Below, piece by piece: positions 8,638 through 15,977 of a DNA stretch of 36,544 nt. The DNA is taken from positions 1,515-38,058 of the forward strand of contig VXOH01000010.1 of NCBI GenBank assembly GCA_009840135.1, given 5' to 3'. The notes beneath the pieces were generated by a model, which was not told where the DNA came from, made no database searches, and worked only from the letters and a program-made list of their open reading frames with translations. The stretch's first letter is position 1. Every line of letters starts with the position of its first letter. This DNA is from Chloroflexota bacterium (GTDB taxonomy: Bacteria > Chloroflexota > Dehalococcoidia > Lucifugimonadales > UBA3495). Position numbers and translations under genes: made by a program.

Positions 8638-8852
8638 TTTGGTCCGCGCAGCTCGTCAACATATTCCTGGGCGTCTATCCCGTCCCAGATTTCCTTTCCC
8701 AAGCCCTTCAGTTCATTTACGCTGTGCTTCCTGCTCCGGTTGGCAACCATAACGCGCATAACTTCCAGCACGGCTGCCTGCTCTTCAGCCGTCAAGTCGT
8801 AAATCAGTAACTCCAACAGTTCCTTATCGGTGGATTTCCTTCTTTCCTGCAT
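8628..8852 (-). CDS. probable antitoxin of the PIN toxin at 8191
   Basis: A small, charged, helical protein overlapping the PIN toxin start by 10 bp, so its position makes it the likely antitoxin. It contains LLIYDLTAEEQAAVLEVMRVM, an amphipathic helix pair, and a C-terminal arm LGKEIWDGIDAQEYVDEL that could cover the toxin active site. I do not recognise the DNA-binding fold. The ORF track starts at a TTG at 8924 and an ATG exists at 8894. A TATACT hexamer (8890-8885) would place the transcript start after both, so I use the ATG at 8852; this choice is uncertain. Confidence 0.65.
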   Translation of the reverse strand: MQERRKSTDKELLELLIYDLTAEEQAAVLEVMRVMVANRSRKHSVNELKGLGKEIWDGIDAQEYVDELRGPKCS

Positions 8853-8884
8853 CTCCGAAGCTCTACGGAAAACAAGCTTATCAG

Positions 8885-8890
8885 AGTATA
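8885..8890 (-). promoter_or_regulatory. candidate -10 box for the PIN toxin-antitoxin pair
   Basis: TATACT on the minus strand, 33 bp upstream of the preferred antitoxin start. No convincing -35 element is visible, so support is weak. Confidence 0.3.
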
Positions 8891-9049
8891 GCATCTCAGG
8901 TGAGGAGAGATGTGCTTCAGCCAAGAGATTGATACCATTGGAAACTATTGTGGATCATGCCATATCCCGGGCTCTGGTGTTGACAATTCCTATCATGACC
9001 GCCAATAGTGTGCCAACCTTGTCAGCCACACATCTAGGAAACCTCGACC

Positions 9050-9685
9050 ATGAACTTCGACCCCCAAACTCATCTGGACGCCATGCACCGGTCAGTAGCC
9101 TTCGAGGTGCGGGACGGCCAGCCCGCAAGCGCAGTTGCCCTTTCCCGCACCTTCCCCGCTGCAATTGCGGACGTTTGGGATGCGGTAACCAACGGCGATC
9201 GCATTCCCCGCTGGTTCGCGCCGGTCAGCGGCAACCTGGAATTGCATGGCCGCTACCAGGTGGAAGGCAATGCCGGTGGTACCATCGCCGCCTGCGAAGC
9301 CCAGTCCCATCTTGGCCTGACCTGGGAATTTGCCGGGGATGTAAGCTGGGTAGAAGTGCAAGTTTCGGAGGATGGAAATGGCGGAACGCGATTAGCCCTG
9401 TGCCACACCGCCCTGCTGTCGGAGCATTGGGAAACCTTCGGCCCCGGGGCCGTCGGAGTCGGCTGGGAAATGGCCTTCCTGGGCTTGGCCCTGCACCTGG
9501 AGCGTCCTGATGACCCCAAGATTGACGAAGCGGAATTTGCCACCTCGCCCGAGGGCCGGGCCTTCATCCACGGCAGCAGTGAAGGCTGGGCGAAGGCTGC
9601 CATAGCAGCGGGCACTGAGGTGGAGGTTGCCAACGCCGCGGCGGGGAGGACGGCGGCGTTTTATACGGGGGAGGGGGAAGGCTGA
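9050..9685 (+). CDS. SRPBCC / AHSA1-like START-fold protein
   Basis: After a ~25-residue N-terminal lead, the protein shows the AHSA1/SRPBCC pattern: ALSRTFPAAIADVWDAVTNGDRIPRWFAP, then a beta-rich core and LALCHTALLSEHWETFGPGAVGVGWEMAFLGL. Such folds bind hydrophobic ligands in a helix-grip pocket; some act as cyclases or stress-linked proteins, others have no known role. At 211 aa it is slightly longer than a minimal domain, with an Ala-rich tail. No strong ribosome binding site precedes the ATG. It is a plus-strand gene between two toxin loci. Confidence 0.8.
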   Translation: MNFDPQTHLDAMHRSVAFEVRDGQPASAVALSRTFPAAIADVWDAVTNGDRIPRWFAPVSGNLELHGRYQVEGNAGGTIAACEAQSHLGLTWEFAGDVSWVEVQVSEDGNGGTRLALCHTALLSEHWETFGPGAVGVGWEMAFLGLALHLERPDDPKIDEAEFATSPEGRAFIHGSSEGWAKAAIAAGTEVEVANAAAGRTAAFYTGEGEG

Positions 9686-9735
9686 CGGGAAGGGTTGGAA
9701 GTAAGCGTGGCTTACGGTTTACGTTTCCAGACCAG

Positions 9736-9771
9736 CCGACTGCACTATATATCGAGTGTATAATCTGCCGC
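9736..9771 (+). promoter_or_regulatory. leaderless-type promoter and small palindrome before PIN gene
   Basis: A perfect TATAAT lies at 9759-9764, only 7 bp before the ATG at 9772, so the transcript would begin at or next to the start codon. The CCGACT at 9736-9741 is a weak -35 element at 17 bp spacing. CACT...AGTG half-sites (CACTATATATCGAGTG, 9743-9758) abut the -10 box and could be an operator. No ribosome binding site fits upstream of the ATG. Confidence 0.55.
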
Positions 9772-10268
9772 ATGACCCTGATCCTTGACGCGGACGCCCT
9801 GATCAAGTTAAACCGAATAGGAGCTTTAGACTTAGTGGCCTCAAACAGCGAGTGTATAATTCCTGGTGCGGTGTATCAGGAAGCGGTCGCAGATGCCCGT
9901 GTTGCAGGCTACCTTGATTCAGATGCTATTGACCTGGTGGTGCGGCGGCATATTCGGGTAGAGACTACTTCTGACCTGGAACAGGTGGGCGTGCCAAACC
10001 ACTTCGGCGCGGGGGAGAAACAAGTTCTGGCCCTTGCAATGCGGGATCCTCAGGAATCTGTGGTGGTCAGCGATGATCAAGTCTTCGTAAACTTAGTGCG
10101 CCAACTGGAAGTACGGTTCTAATCGCCGATAGAGTTATTCCCAATGCTGTTACGAGAAGGGTAATCCCGATTAGTCGCGCCAGGCAATTTATCAGGCAGT
10201 TTCGTACCCATACTTCCGATCGGAACTACATCGCCGCACTTTCAAGTCTAAGCGACATGGAGCAATAA
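9772..10268 (+). pseudogene. PIN-domain toxin gene with an apparent frameshift
   Basis: The first 116 codons encode a PIN-like protein: LILDADALIKLNRIGAL with the first catalytic Asp residues, IIPGAVYQEAV with the Glu, FGAGEKQVLALA, and VVVSDDQVFVNLV with the last Asp pair. The frame stops at 10120-10122. From 10113, another plus-strand frame runs open to a stop at 10266-10268, reading TVLIADRVIPNAVTRRVI and onward. That stop is 2 bp before the next ATG, as expected for a coupled pair. The simplest reading is a one-base indel, either a real mutation or an assembly error. The truncated product keeps all acidic residues, so it might still be active. Confidence 0.7.
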
Positions 10269-10270
10269 TC

Positions 10271-10588
10271 ATGCTACAACCTGAAGGTGAGCGAGTGTCC
10301 GTCGTCGCGCCGAATCCGCTGCTCCATATAGCGGAACTGGTAGCAACCGAACGTGACCAGAATTATGCCAGCATTTTCGTCGAATGGATGAGGGCGGGCG
10401 CAGAAAATACGGTTATCGAACTGCTTAACGAGGGAAGAATAAGCAAGGGCTTTGCAGTAGAGGCCTTGGGCACAACATATTTTGGACTTGATGAACTACT
10501 GAAAGCCAGGGACATACGCCTGGGTTTAACGGATGAGCAGTTGTGGGAGTCCCGGGAGACGGGTAGACTCCCGGGGATTCTGAAATAG
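10271..10588 (+). CDS. UPF0175-like putative antitoxin
   Basis: The central part, VIELLNEGRISKGFAVEALGTTYFGLDELLKARDI, resembles UPF0175 family antitoxins, which have a short helix-turn-helix where residues like GRIS-G-A-E-LG recur. UPF0175 genes are commonly paired with PIN toxins of the DUF3368 type. Here it follows the frameshifted PIN gene by 2 bp, although the antitoxin usually comes first. The N-terminal 35 residues are unassigned. Pairing and function are inference from position and weak similarity. Confidence 0.6.
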   Translation: MLQPEGERVSVVAPNPLLHIAELVATERDQNYASIFVEWMRAGAENTVIELLNEGRISKGFAVEALGTTYFGLDELLKARDIRLGLTDEQLWESRETGRLPGILK

Positions 10589-10660
10589 AGGTGCGCCGAT
10601 TAGAGCAGGTTTTCTACTTGTTCCTCGCAGGCTGAACGTATATTCAGCGTTTGAAGCAAC

Positions 10661-10686
10661 GACGCCCCCAAGAGATTGGGGGCGTC
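10661..10686. terminator. bidirectional hairpin between convergent genes
   Basis: GACGCCCCC (10661-10669) pairs perfectly with GGGGGCGTC (10678-10686) around an 8-nt loop. It sits between the convergent UPF0175-like gene and nrdJ, so it probably ends both transcripts. T-tracts on both sides are short. Confidence 0.7.
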
Positions 10687-10734
10687 TTGCCGGGTTGAAA
10701 AGTCGCGTATTTGAGAACCTGGGGCTGCCTTCCG

Positions 10735-13143
10735 TCACTCACACTTGTTCCACCCGCAGGAGATGCACATCAGGCAGCCCTCCTGGTAGATGACCGGGGT
10801 GTTGCAGTCAGGGCATTTGCGGGCGGTGGGGGCGACGACGCCGTTTCCATTGCCATTGCCATTGCCGTTGTAGTACATGGGCTCCGGGATGAACTGCATC
10901 TGCACTGCCTTGGATTCGGCCGGCTCCTTCTCTCCGGCGTTGCCGTCGATAAAGCGCTGCAGGGCCAGGGCCACTGCGTCCGGGGCCGAGCGGACCAGGG
11001 TGCCCTCGTCCCAGAAGGGGCAGCAGGTGATTCCCTTAAGTTGCTCCACCACGTCCTCGGCGGCAACGCCCGAGCGCAGGGCCAGGGACGCCAGCCGGGA
11101 AATGGCTTCCAGCTGGGCCGAGTCACAGCCGCCGGCCTTGCCCAGGGTGCTGAAAACCTCAAAGGGTTTGCCCTCTTCCTGGAAGTTGATGGTCACGTAC
11201 ATGTTGCCGTGTCCGGTGTGGACCCGCTCGGTTACGCCCTTGATCTGCCGGGGCCTTTCCCTGGGAACCCGCACCGTGGGCTGGGCCACATCCTCACTAC
11301 TTGACGATGCCTGGGAGCCCGTATCGCCGGTGCTCAGTACCTGGCCTTCCTTGCTGCCGTCACGGTAAACGGTAATGCCCTTGCAGCCTGTCTCGTAGGC
11401 CAGGCGGTAGGCTTCGGCCACGTCTTCAACGGAGGCGCTGTTGGGGAAGTTGATGGTCTTGGACACCGAGTTGTCGGTGTATGTCTGGAAGGCAGCCTGC
11501 ATGCGCACGTGCCATTCCGGGGTGATGTCATGGGAGGTACGGAATACGTCCTTTACCCATTCGGGTACGTCCAGGTCGTGCAGGGTACCGCTCCGGGCCA
11601 GCTGCTCCATCAGTTCCTGGGAGTAGAAGCCCTCGTGGTGGGCCACGGCCTCGAAATAGGGATTGCCCTCCACCAGGCGGGTGTTGTCCATGACATTGCG
11701 AACGTAAGAGAGGGCGAACAGGGGCTCAATGCCGCTGGAGGCGCCGGAAATGATGCTGATGGTGCCGGTAGGCGCAATGGTGACGGGCGCCGAATTGCGC
11801 ATCCGCCGGACGTTGCCGGGCTGGTTGTAAACGCTGCCCTCCCAGGAAGGGAAGGTGCCGCGCTTTTCGGACAGCGCCATCGAAGCCTTGTAGGTCTCAT
11901 CCTGGATTCGGCGCATGACCTGCGCGCCCAGGGCCAGGGCCTCTTCCGAATCGTAGCGAACGCCCAGCTGTACCAGCAGGTCGGAAAAGCCCATGATGCC
12001 CATGCCGATGCGCCGGGTCTTCTTGCTCATGTTCTCGATTTCTTCGAGGGGGTAGTCGTTCATGTCAATGACGTTGTCCAGCATGTGGGTGCCCACATGC
12101 ACTGCCTGGGCCAGCCGGTCCCAGTCCATTACAACGTCATCCTCGGTGTACTTAACCATGCGGGCCACATTGAGGGACCCCAGGTTGCAGGACTCGAAGG
12201 GAAGCAGAGGCTGTTCACCGCAGGGATTGGTGCTTTCGATCCGGCCCAACTGCGGGTTGGGATTGTCCCGGTTGATACGGTCCAGGAAAACAATGCCCGG
12301 GTCGCCGGTCTGCCAGGCCATGCGGGTCAACTGGTCGAACACCTCGCGGGCGTTGAGCTGGCCGGTGATTTCGCCGGTGCGGGGATTGACCAGGTCATAG
12401 GCCTGGTCCTGCTCCACCCGCTGCATGAACTCCTCGGTAACGGCGACGGAAATATTGAAATTGACCAGGTGCGCGCCGTCTTCCTTGGAGTGAATAAATC
12501 TAAGGATATCGGGGTGGTCCACGTTGAGGATGCCCATGTTGGCCCCGCGGCGGGTGCCGCCCTGCTTGACCACGTCGGTGGCCGCGTCAAAGGCGTTGAT
12601 AAAGCTGACCGGACCGGAGGCCACGCCTCCGGTGGAGCCCACCACGTCACCCTCGGGCCGCAGCCGGGAGAAGGAAAACCCGGTGCCGCCACCACTCTTG
12701 TGAATCAGGGCCGTTTCTCTGACCCTTTCAAAAATGGAATCCAGGGAATCGTCCACAGGCAGGACGAAGCAGGCGGAAAGCTGCTGCAATTCCCGGCCGG
12801 CGTTCATCAAGGTTGGCGAGTTGGGCATGAACTCCAACCGGCGCATGACGTTATAGAATTCCTGCTCGGTAACTTGGCGGTCATCTTCCGATGACGTGTA
12901 ATTGAGGTCTGCCATGGACAGGTTGCGCGCCACCCGGCGGAACATGCCGTCGGGGTCTTCCAGGACATTGCCCTCCCGGTCCTTGGACAGGTACCGCCGC
13001 CGGAGCACGACCTCGGAATTTTCGGTCAACTCCGTGGAGCGGCTGTTAATTTGCTGCGCGATGCCGGCGGCGACTACGGCTTCCCTTATGCGGCGCCTGG
13101 CTTCATCTATTGAGATCTCTATACTGCTTTGAACTGTTGCCAT
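10735..13143 (-). CDS. nrdJ: adenosylcobalamin-dependent ribonucleotide reductase (class II)
   Basis: This enzyme makes deoxyribonucleotides using B12 as the radical source, so it works with or without oxygen. Motifs include LSACFVLPVDDSLDSIFE, KSGGGTGFSFSRLRPEGD, KQGGTRRGANMGILNVDHPD, the active-site NPCGEQPLLPFESCNLGS, and APTGTISIISGASSGIEP. The C-terminal tail CPDCNTPVIYQEGCLMC...CGWNKCE holds two Cys pairs, a zinc-binding end typical of this subfamily. A simple NGNGNGNGN linker precedes it, coded by a short microsatellite. The ORF extends to a GTG at 13191, but the ATG at 13143 has a strong GGGAG site and starts MATVQSS (802 aa). No NrdR box was found by eye. Confidence 0.95.
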   Translation of the reverse strand: MATVQSSIEISIDEARRRIREAVVAAGIAQQINSRSTELTENSEVVLRRRYLSKDREGNVLEDPDGMFRRVARNLSMADLNYTSSEDDRQVTEQEFYNVMRRLEFMPNSPTLMNAGRELQQLSACFVLPVDDSLDSIFERVRETALIHKSGGGTGFSFSRLRPEGDVVGSTGGVASGPVSFINAFDAATDVVKQGGTRRGANMGILNVDHPDILRFIHSKEDGAHLVNFNISVAVTEEFMQRVEQDQAYDLVNPRTGEITGQLNAREVFDQLTRMAWQTGDPGIVFLDRINRDNPNPQLGRIESTNPCGEQPLLPFESCNLGSLNVARMVKYTEDDVVMDWDRLAQAVHVGTHMLDNVIDMNDYPLEEIENMSKKTRRIGMGIMGFSDLLVQLGVRYDSEEALALGAQVMRRIQDETYKASMALSEKRGTFPSWEGSVYNQPGNVRRMRNSAPVTIAPTGTISIISGASSGIEPLFALSYVRNVMDNTRLVEGNPYFEAVAHHEGFYSQELMEQLARSGTLHDLDVPEWVKDVFRTSHDITPEWHVRMQAAFQTYTDNSVSKTINFPNSASVEDVAEAYRLAYETGCKGITVYRDGSKEGQVLSTGDTGSQASSSSEDVAQPTVRVPRERPRQIKGVTERVHTGHGNMYVTINFQEEGKPFEVFSTLGKAGGCDSAQLEAISRLASLALRSGVAAEDVVEQLKGITCCPFWDEGTLVRSAPDAVALALQRFIDGNAGEKEPAESKAVQMQFIPEPMYYNGNGNGNGNGVVAPTARKCPDCNTPVIYQEGCLMCISCGWNKCE

Positions 13144-13219
13144 CTTTCTCCCTTCCCCCTCAAGCCACTGCTCATATGCTTGCTGTTTCACCTCGGTAGC
13201 TAATCCCAGTTTCGGGCAG

Positions 13220-13669
13220 CTATTTCATTCTCCCGGCCAGCGCCAAATCGAAGGTAGTGCCCCAGTGGAAGTACATCTCGGGGACCATGCGCACCGGGCG
13301 TGCTATTCGCGCCGCCAATCGCCCCACCAACCCGGCCAGCAGGGGCCTGGCGACAGACCTGCGTTCCAGCGCGGCAATTATCGGCCGGGACATTGCCGCC
13401 ACGGGTCCCGCCACCGCTCGCTGGATGATGCCTGATTTCAGCTGGGACCCCCTGCTGGAAAGGCACTGCTGAACCGAATCTGCCAGGTCTTTCAGGGCGC
13501 CGTAGGCCAGCCGGTGGCCGGAGACCACCTCGATGGTCAACCATTCCTGATCGGTCCAGCACCTTTCCACCGGGAAGTTACGGGCCAATTCCTCTGTAAG
13601 CTGGCTCTCCTGCCCCTGCGGCAAGGGCTGGCATTGAACGTGGACCAGGTATTTGGTTTGTTCGTTCAT
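13220..13669 (-). CDS. hypothetical protein upstream of nrdJ
   Basis: The 149-aa product is not recognised. The N-terminal half is an alpha/beta-like segment (TKYLVHVQCQPLPQG). The C-terminal half is rich in Arg, Ala and Leu with hydrophobic stretches (MSRPIIAALERR, LLAGLVGRLAARI). I prefer the ATG at 13669, with GGTGA 8 nt upstream, over the GTG at 13681. It ends 76 bp before the nrdJ start on the same strand and may share its transcript. Confidence 0.55.
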   Translation of the reverse strand: MNEQTKYLVHVQCQPLPQGQESQLTEELARNFPVERCWTDQEWLTIEVVSGHRLAYGALKDLADSVQQCLSSRGSQLKSGIIQRAVAGPVAAMSRPIIAALERRSVARPLLAGLVGRLAARIARPVRMVPEMYFHWGTTFDLALAGRMK

Positions 13670-13957
13670 TTGATACTTCACCGTTAATAGTTGAATATTT
13701 CAGGTAGAGACTATTGAATTCCGTCAATTTCCAGGTAAATCCGGGGCATTTATCGCCAGGTTATCGCTTCTCTATTTCCCCAGATAAGGTCAAATTTTCC
13801 GCTCTGCGTGAAGATGTCCGGCCTCCCAGGCTGCCAGGACAACGCCACGCCATCATCTTCACCAGTATCGAATTCACCGGTATCGAAGATGCGCCCCCGG
13901 GCGCTGTAGATTTCCCGTGGCTACTTCGGGCACTCAGGGCCCTTTGGCCCTGGATGG

Positions 13958-14029
13958 TTAATCGGGGTCATCACCGCCGCCGCCACCGCCACTACCACAG
14001 CAATATTGGAGACTGGCCTCACGGGTCAT
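13958..14029 (-). CDS. candidate 23-aa Cys-Cys/poly-Gly peptide
   Basis: Too short for the ORF track. The ATG at 14029 has an excellent ribosome binding site, AGAGGAG with 7 nt spacing. The peptide has a polar start (MTREASLQY) and then CCGSGGGGGGDDPD to the stop. A perfect 7-bp hairpin follows the stop codon by 5 bp. The adjacent Cys pair, six-Gly run and acidic tail suggest a modified peptide or metal-binding microprotein, but no maturation enzyme such as a radical SAM protein is encoded nearby. The Gly run comes from a simple GGC/GGT repeat, so chance is possible. Function unknown. Confidence 0.4.
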   Translation of the reverse strand: MTREASLQYCCGSGGGGGGDDPD

Positions 14030-14234
14030 CCCAAGGCTCCTCTCCAAGTTGTAACACATTTGTTCCAAAAAAACACTGGCCAACTGTCAGTGACCCGACC
14101 GACTCGTCAACGACTGCCGGAGAAGCTGCGACATGGTGCGCGCAGCGAAACTTAACCTTGCTGACTGATGGAATCTCTTTGACCAAGTTTCTCTTATTTC
14201 CTTTAGGGTCCTCAAAGTCGCATCGGGCGATTTA

Positions 14235-14274
14235 AGACCGGGCATCTGGAACGGTAGGCTCCGTCGCCCGGTCT
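14235..14274 (-). terminator. hairpin after the nrdR/92-aa gene unit
   Basis: AGACCGGGC pairs perfectly with GCCCGGTCT, enclosing 22 nt with inner CGG/CCG pairing. On the minus strand it lies 16 bp after the stop of the 92-aa gene and is followed by TAAATC. It is a likely, though T-poor, terminator. Confidence 0.55.
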
Positions 14275-14290
14275 CGCCGGGTGTTGCGTT

Positions 14291-14569
14291 CTAGGCGTAG
14301 TCCAGGTCGTCCAGGTCCATGGGCATGGCAAACCAGCAAGCTACCAGGCTGGCGCGGACCTCGCGGTCAATATCGTCCTGCAGGTCCGCTATCGGGTTGG
14401 CGAATTTCTCGTCCAAAAGATCCAGAGAGTCCGTATCCAAAGAATCCATATTCGACTCAGCAACTTCCTCAGGCAATGGCAACCTGAGCAACAAGTCCTC
14501 CAATTCATGGACCCGGGTGTTGTGGCTCAACAGCCGGGTGAGGGCAGAATATTGAGCGTGACTGGGCAT
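14291..14569 (-). CDS. small acidic hypothetical protein
   Basis: This 92-aa acidic protein has an unusually clear ribosome binding site (AAGGAG, 7 nt spacing), which is the main reason to accept it. It contains a helical N-terminal half (LTRLLSHNTRVHELEDLLLRL) and Asp/Leu-rich runs (MDSLDTDSLDLLDEKF), and ends DLDDLDYA. I recognise no domain. It follows nrdR on the same strand with ~200 bp between them and is followed by a terminator-like hairpin, so it may be the last gene of that unit. Confidence 0.65.
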   Translation of the reverse strand: MPSHAQYSALTRLLSHNTRVHELEDLLLRLPLPEEVAESNMDSLDTDSLDLLDEKFANPIADLQDDIDREVRASLVACWFAMPMDLDDLDYA

Positions 14570-14776
14570 GGAAAAACTCCTTAGTATTCCGGCCCCGCCC
14601 GTTCGAAGGGGCAGGTGGGTTGATTTACGGTCAACCTATCGTTTCGGGTCCCTGCCGGCTATTTGCCGATTCCGGTAGTCGCTGCCGGGCTATTCGTCCA
14701 GTTCCGCTGGCGAGCCGGAGGTTCCTGCAATTTCCGACCCTGTTGCATTTTCCTGGAGCGGCTCCTGGACCGAATC

Positions 14777-15442
14777 CTAGGCCGATTCCTGGACCGAATC
14801 CTGACCTGGCATTTGGACTAGATCCCTTTCTGGTTTCTGCCCTGGTTTCTGCCCTGGTTCTTGGTCCGGTTCGGGCTTCGGTTCGAGATCTGGGGCTGCC
14901 ACTTCCCGGGCAGTTTGCCTGTTTCCCGTGGCTCCCCTCGTCACCCTGCGACGCTGCCGGCTGGGTCCCGGTTCAATGTGCGGGAGAGTAAGCTGAGTAC
15001 CGCGTCCCTCTCGCAAGTCCTTAACCGCCTGTTCGAAGCTGTCAATGTCCTGGAAATCCCGGTAAACACTGGCCCAACGGATGTAGGCCACCCGATCCAG
15101 GTTCTTCAACTGCTCCATCACCGCTTCGCCAATGTGGCTGGCGGCCACCTCACCCTGCCCCTGTAATTCTCCTTCTATATCCTCCACAAGTTTATCTATA
15201 GCGTGGGCCGGTACAGGACGCTTGGCGCATGCCTTCCGGATTCCGCTGGCCAACTTTTCCCGGTCGAACTCTTCCCGGCGACTGTCCCGTTTAATTACCA
15301 TGGGGACGGAGGTATGGATTCGCTCGTAGGTTGTGAACCTGCGCTGGCAATCCAGGCATTCCCTGCGCCGCCGGATGCCGTTCTGCACGGTTCTTGAGTC
15401 GGTTACCTTTGAATCAGCGGAACCACAGTAGGGACACTGCAT
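14777..15442 (-). CDS. nrdR: NrdR transcriptional repressor with C-terminal repeat tail
   Basis: NrdR represses ribonucleotide reductase genes in response to dATP/ATP. The zinc ribbon is CPYCGSADSKVTDSR ... ECLDCQRRFTTYE. The ATP-cone runs from VIKRDSRREEFDREKLASGI to about residue 145. I place the start at the ATG giving MQCPYCG (15442); the ORF upstream of it is an A-rich leader. NrdR is usually 150-160 aa, while this one has 221, because of a Pro/Gln/Glu-rich tail with PGQKPGQKPE repeats. The underlying DNA repeat continues past the stop, and the same frame stays open for 28 more codons to 14690. Its likely targets, nrdJ, lie downstream on the same strand. Confidence 0.93.
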   Translation of the reverse strand: MQCPYCGSADSKVTDSRTVQNGIRRRRECLDCQRRFTTYERIHTSVPMVIKRDSRREEFDREKLASGIRKACAKRPVPAHAIDKLVEDIEGELQGQGEVAASHIGEAVMEQLKNLDRVAYIRWASVYRDFQDIDSFEQAVKDLREGRGTQLTLPHIEPGPSRQRRRVTRGATGNRQTAREVAAPDLEPKPEPDQEPGQKPGQKPERDLVQMPGQDSVQESA

Positions 15443-15574
15443 ATCCCTGTCCGTTTTCTTAAACTTTTTTGAGAACTTTTTTAGAAATACTTTATCTTGT
15501 ATTTCTCCGTCCGTCCGGTACCAATTATAGTAGCCCAAATCTCCGTCTTTTGGTAGGCCGGATTCTATTCTCCC

Positions 15575-15644
15575 CCGAAAACTTTAGTCAAGGAATTTTG
15601 ATGCCGGAAAATCGAGTTTTGCGCGATTTTCCTGAAGTTTTCGG
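15575..15644 (-). promoter_or_regulatory. nested perfect inverted repeats in nrdR leader
   Basis: CCGAAAACTT (15575-15584) pairs perfectly with AAGTTTTCGG (15635-15644). Nested inside, GGAAAATCG (15606-15614) pairs perfectly with CGATTTTCC (15624-15632). The structure begins 133 bp upstream of the nrdR ATG. GAAGTTTTCG also recurs at 15753. It could be an operator array or a regulatory leader RNA. Confidence 0.5.
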
Positions 15645-15684
15645 TTGGTGGCGCTTTCCGGTATTGGCTGGCTTGCGCCTTGTT

Positions 15685-15712
15685 TCCCTAGGGAGAGGAT
15701 AGCCATTGTCAA
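15685..15712 (-). promoter_or_regulatory. candidate promoter of nrdR
   Basis: A perfect TTGACA (15712-15707, minus strand) is followed after 16 bp by TAGGGA, a weak -10 match. It would give a ~235-nt leader that contains the nested inverted repeats. Confidence 0.35.
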
Positions 15713-15750
15713 CGGGCAAAGGAAAGAAAGAGGGCAATACACCTTGGGTA

Positions 15751-15892
15751 CCGAAGTTTTCGTCCAGGTGAAACGAAGGCTTCGGCGAGGGGCGCCGGGA
15801 GTTCGTGGGTGGGGCGAAGAAAGTGTAGAAACGAGGTGGAATGGGGATACCGGATACCGGGCCGGCGGGGTCCCCGTGGCGTGTCCGCCGGC
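15751..15892 (+). other. structured intergenic segment, possible RNA
   Basis: Within an 844-bp stretch without a convincing gene (15443-16286), two strong stems lie close together. CCGAAGTTTTCG (15751-15762) pairs with CGAAGGCTTCGG (15774-15785), needing two G-U pairs that form only in plus-strand RNA. GCCGGCGG (15861-15868) pairs perfectly with CCGCCGGC (15885-15892). I could not match this to RNase P, tmRNA, 6S or a riboswitch consensus. Confidence 0.35.
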
Positions 15893-15952
15893 GGTGACAG
15901 AGAGGGCAAATGGAATGGCTGAAGATACTCAGAATGAAGGGGAAAAGAAGGA

Positions 15953-15977
15953 GGCCGACCCGTGTAACGGGCCGGCC
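15953..15977 (-). terminator. likely terminator of the ftsA-ftsZ transcript
   Basis: On the minus strand GGCCGGCCCG and CGGGTCGGCC form a 10-bp stem with one G-U pair and a 5-nt loop. It is followed by TCCTTCTTTTCC. The wobble pairs only in the minus-strand RNA, which matches the direction of ftsZ. Confidence 0.65.

Larger units (their letters stand above)
13682..14290. other. 609-bp stretch with a tiny ORF and hairpins only
   Basis: The 173-aa plus-strand ORF here has poor composition (His/Arg and Ser runs) and no motif, so I reject it. Supported items are the 23-codon minus-strand ORF, a perfect CAGGGCC-CTTT-GGCCCTG hairpin at 13935-13952 just beyond its stop, and the terminator-like hairpin at 14235-14274. 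Confidence 0.5.

Noticed and set aside
11509-12894. 461-aa plus-strand ORF antisense to nrdJ
   Set aside because: It lies wholly within nrdJ, whose frame has clear catalytic motifs. The antisense product is Gly/His/Val-rich without recognisable domains, as expected from a GC-rich shadow frame.
13714-14235. 173-aa plus-strand ORF between nrdJ and nrdR regions
   Set aside because: Low-complexity His/Arg and Ser segments with no domain; part of it is the complement of the poly-Gly tiny ORF.
10735-14290. NrdR-box or cobalamin riboswitch upstream of nrdJ
   Set aside because: I looked for an ACAC-AT-rich-GTGT palindrome and for the B12-box and its partner segments upstream of 13143 and found neither.
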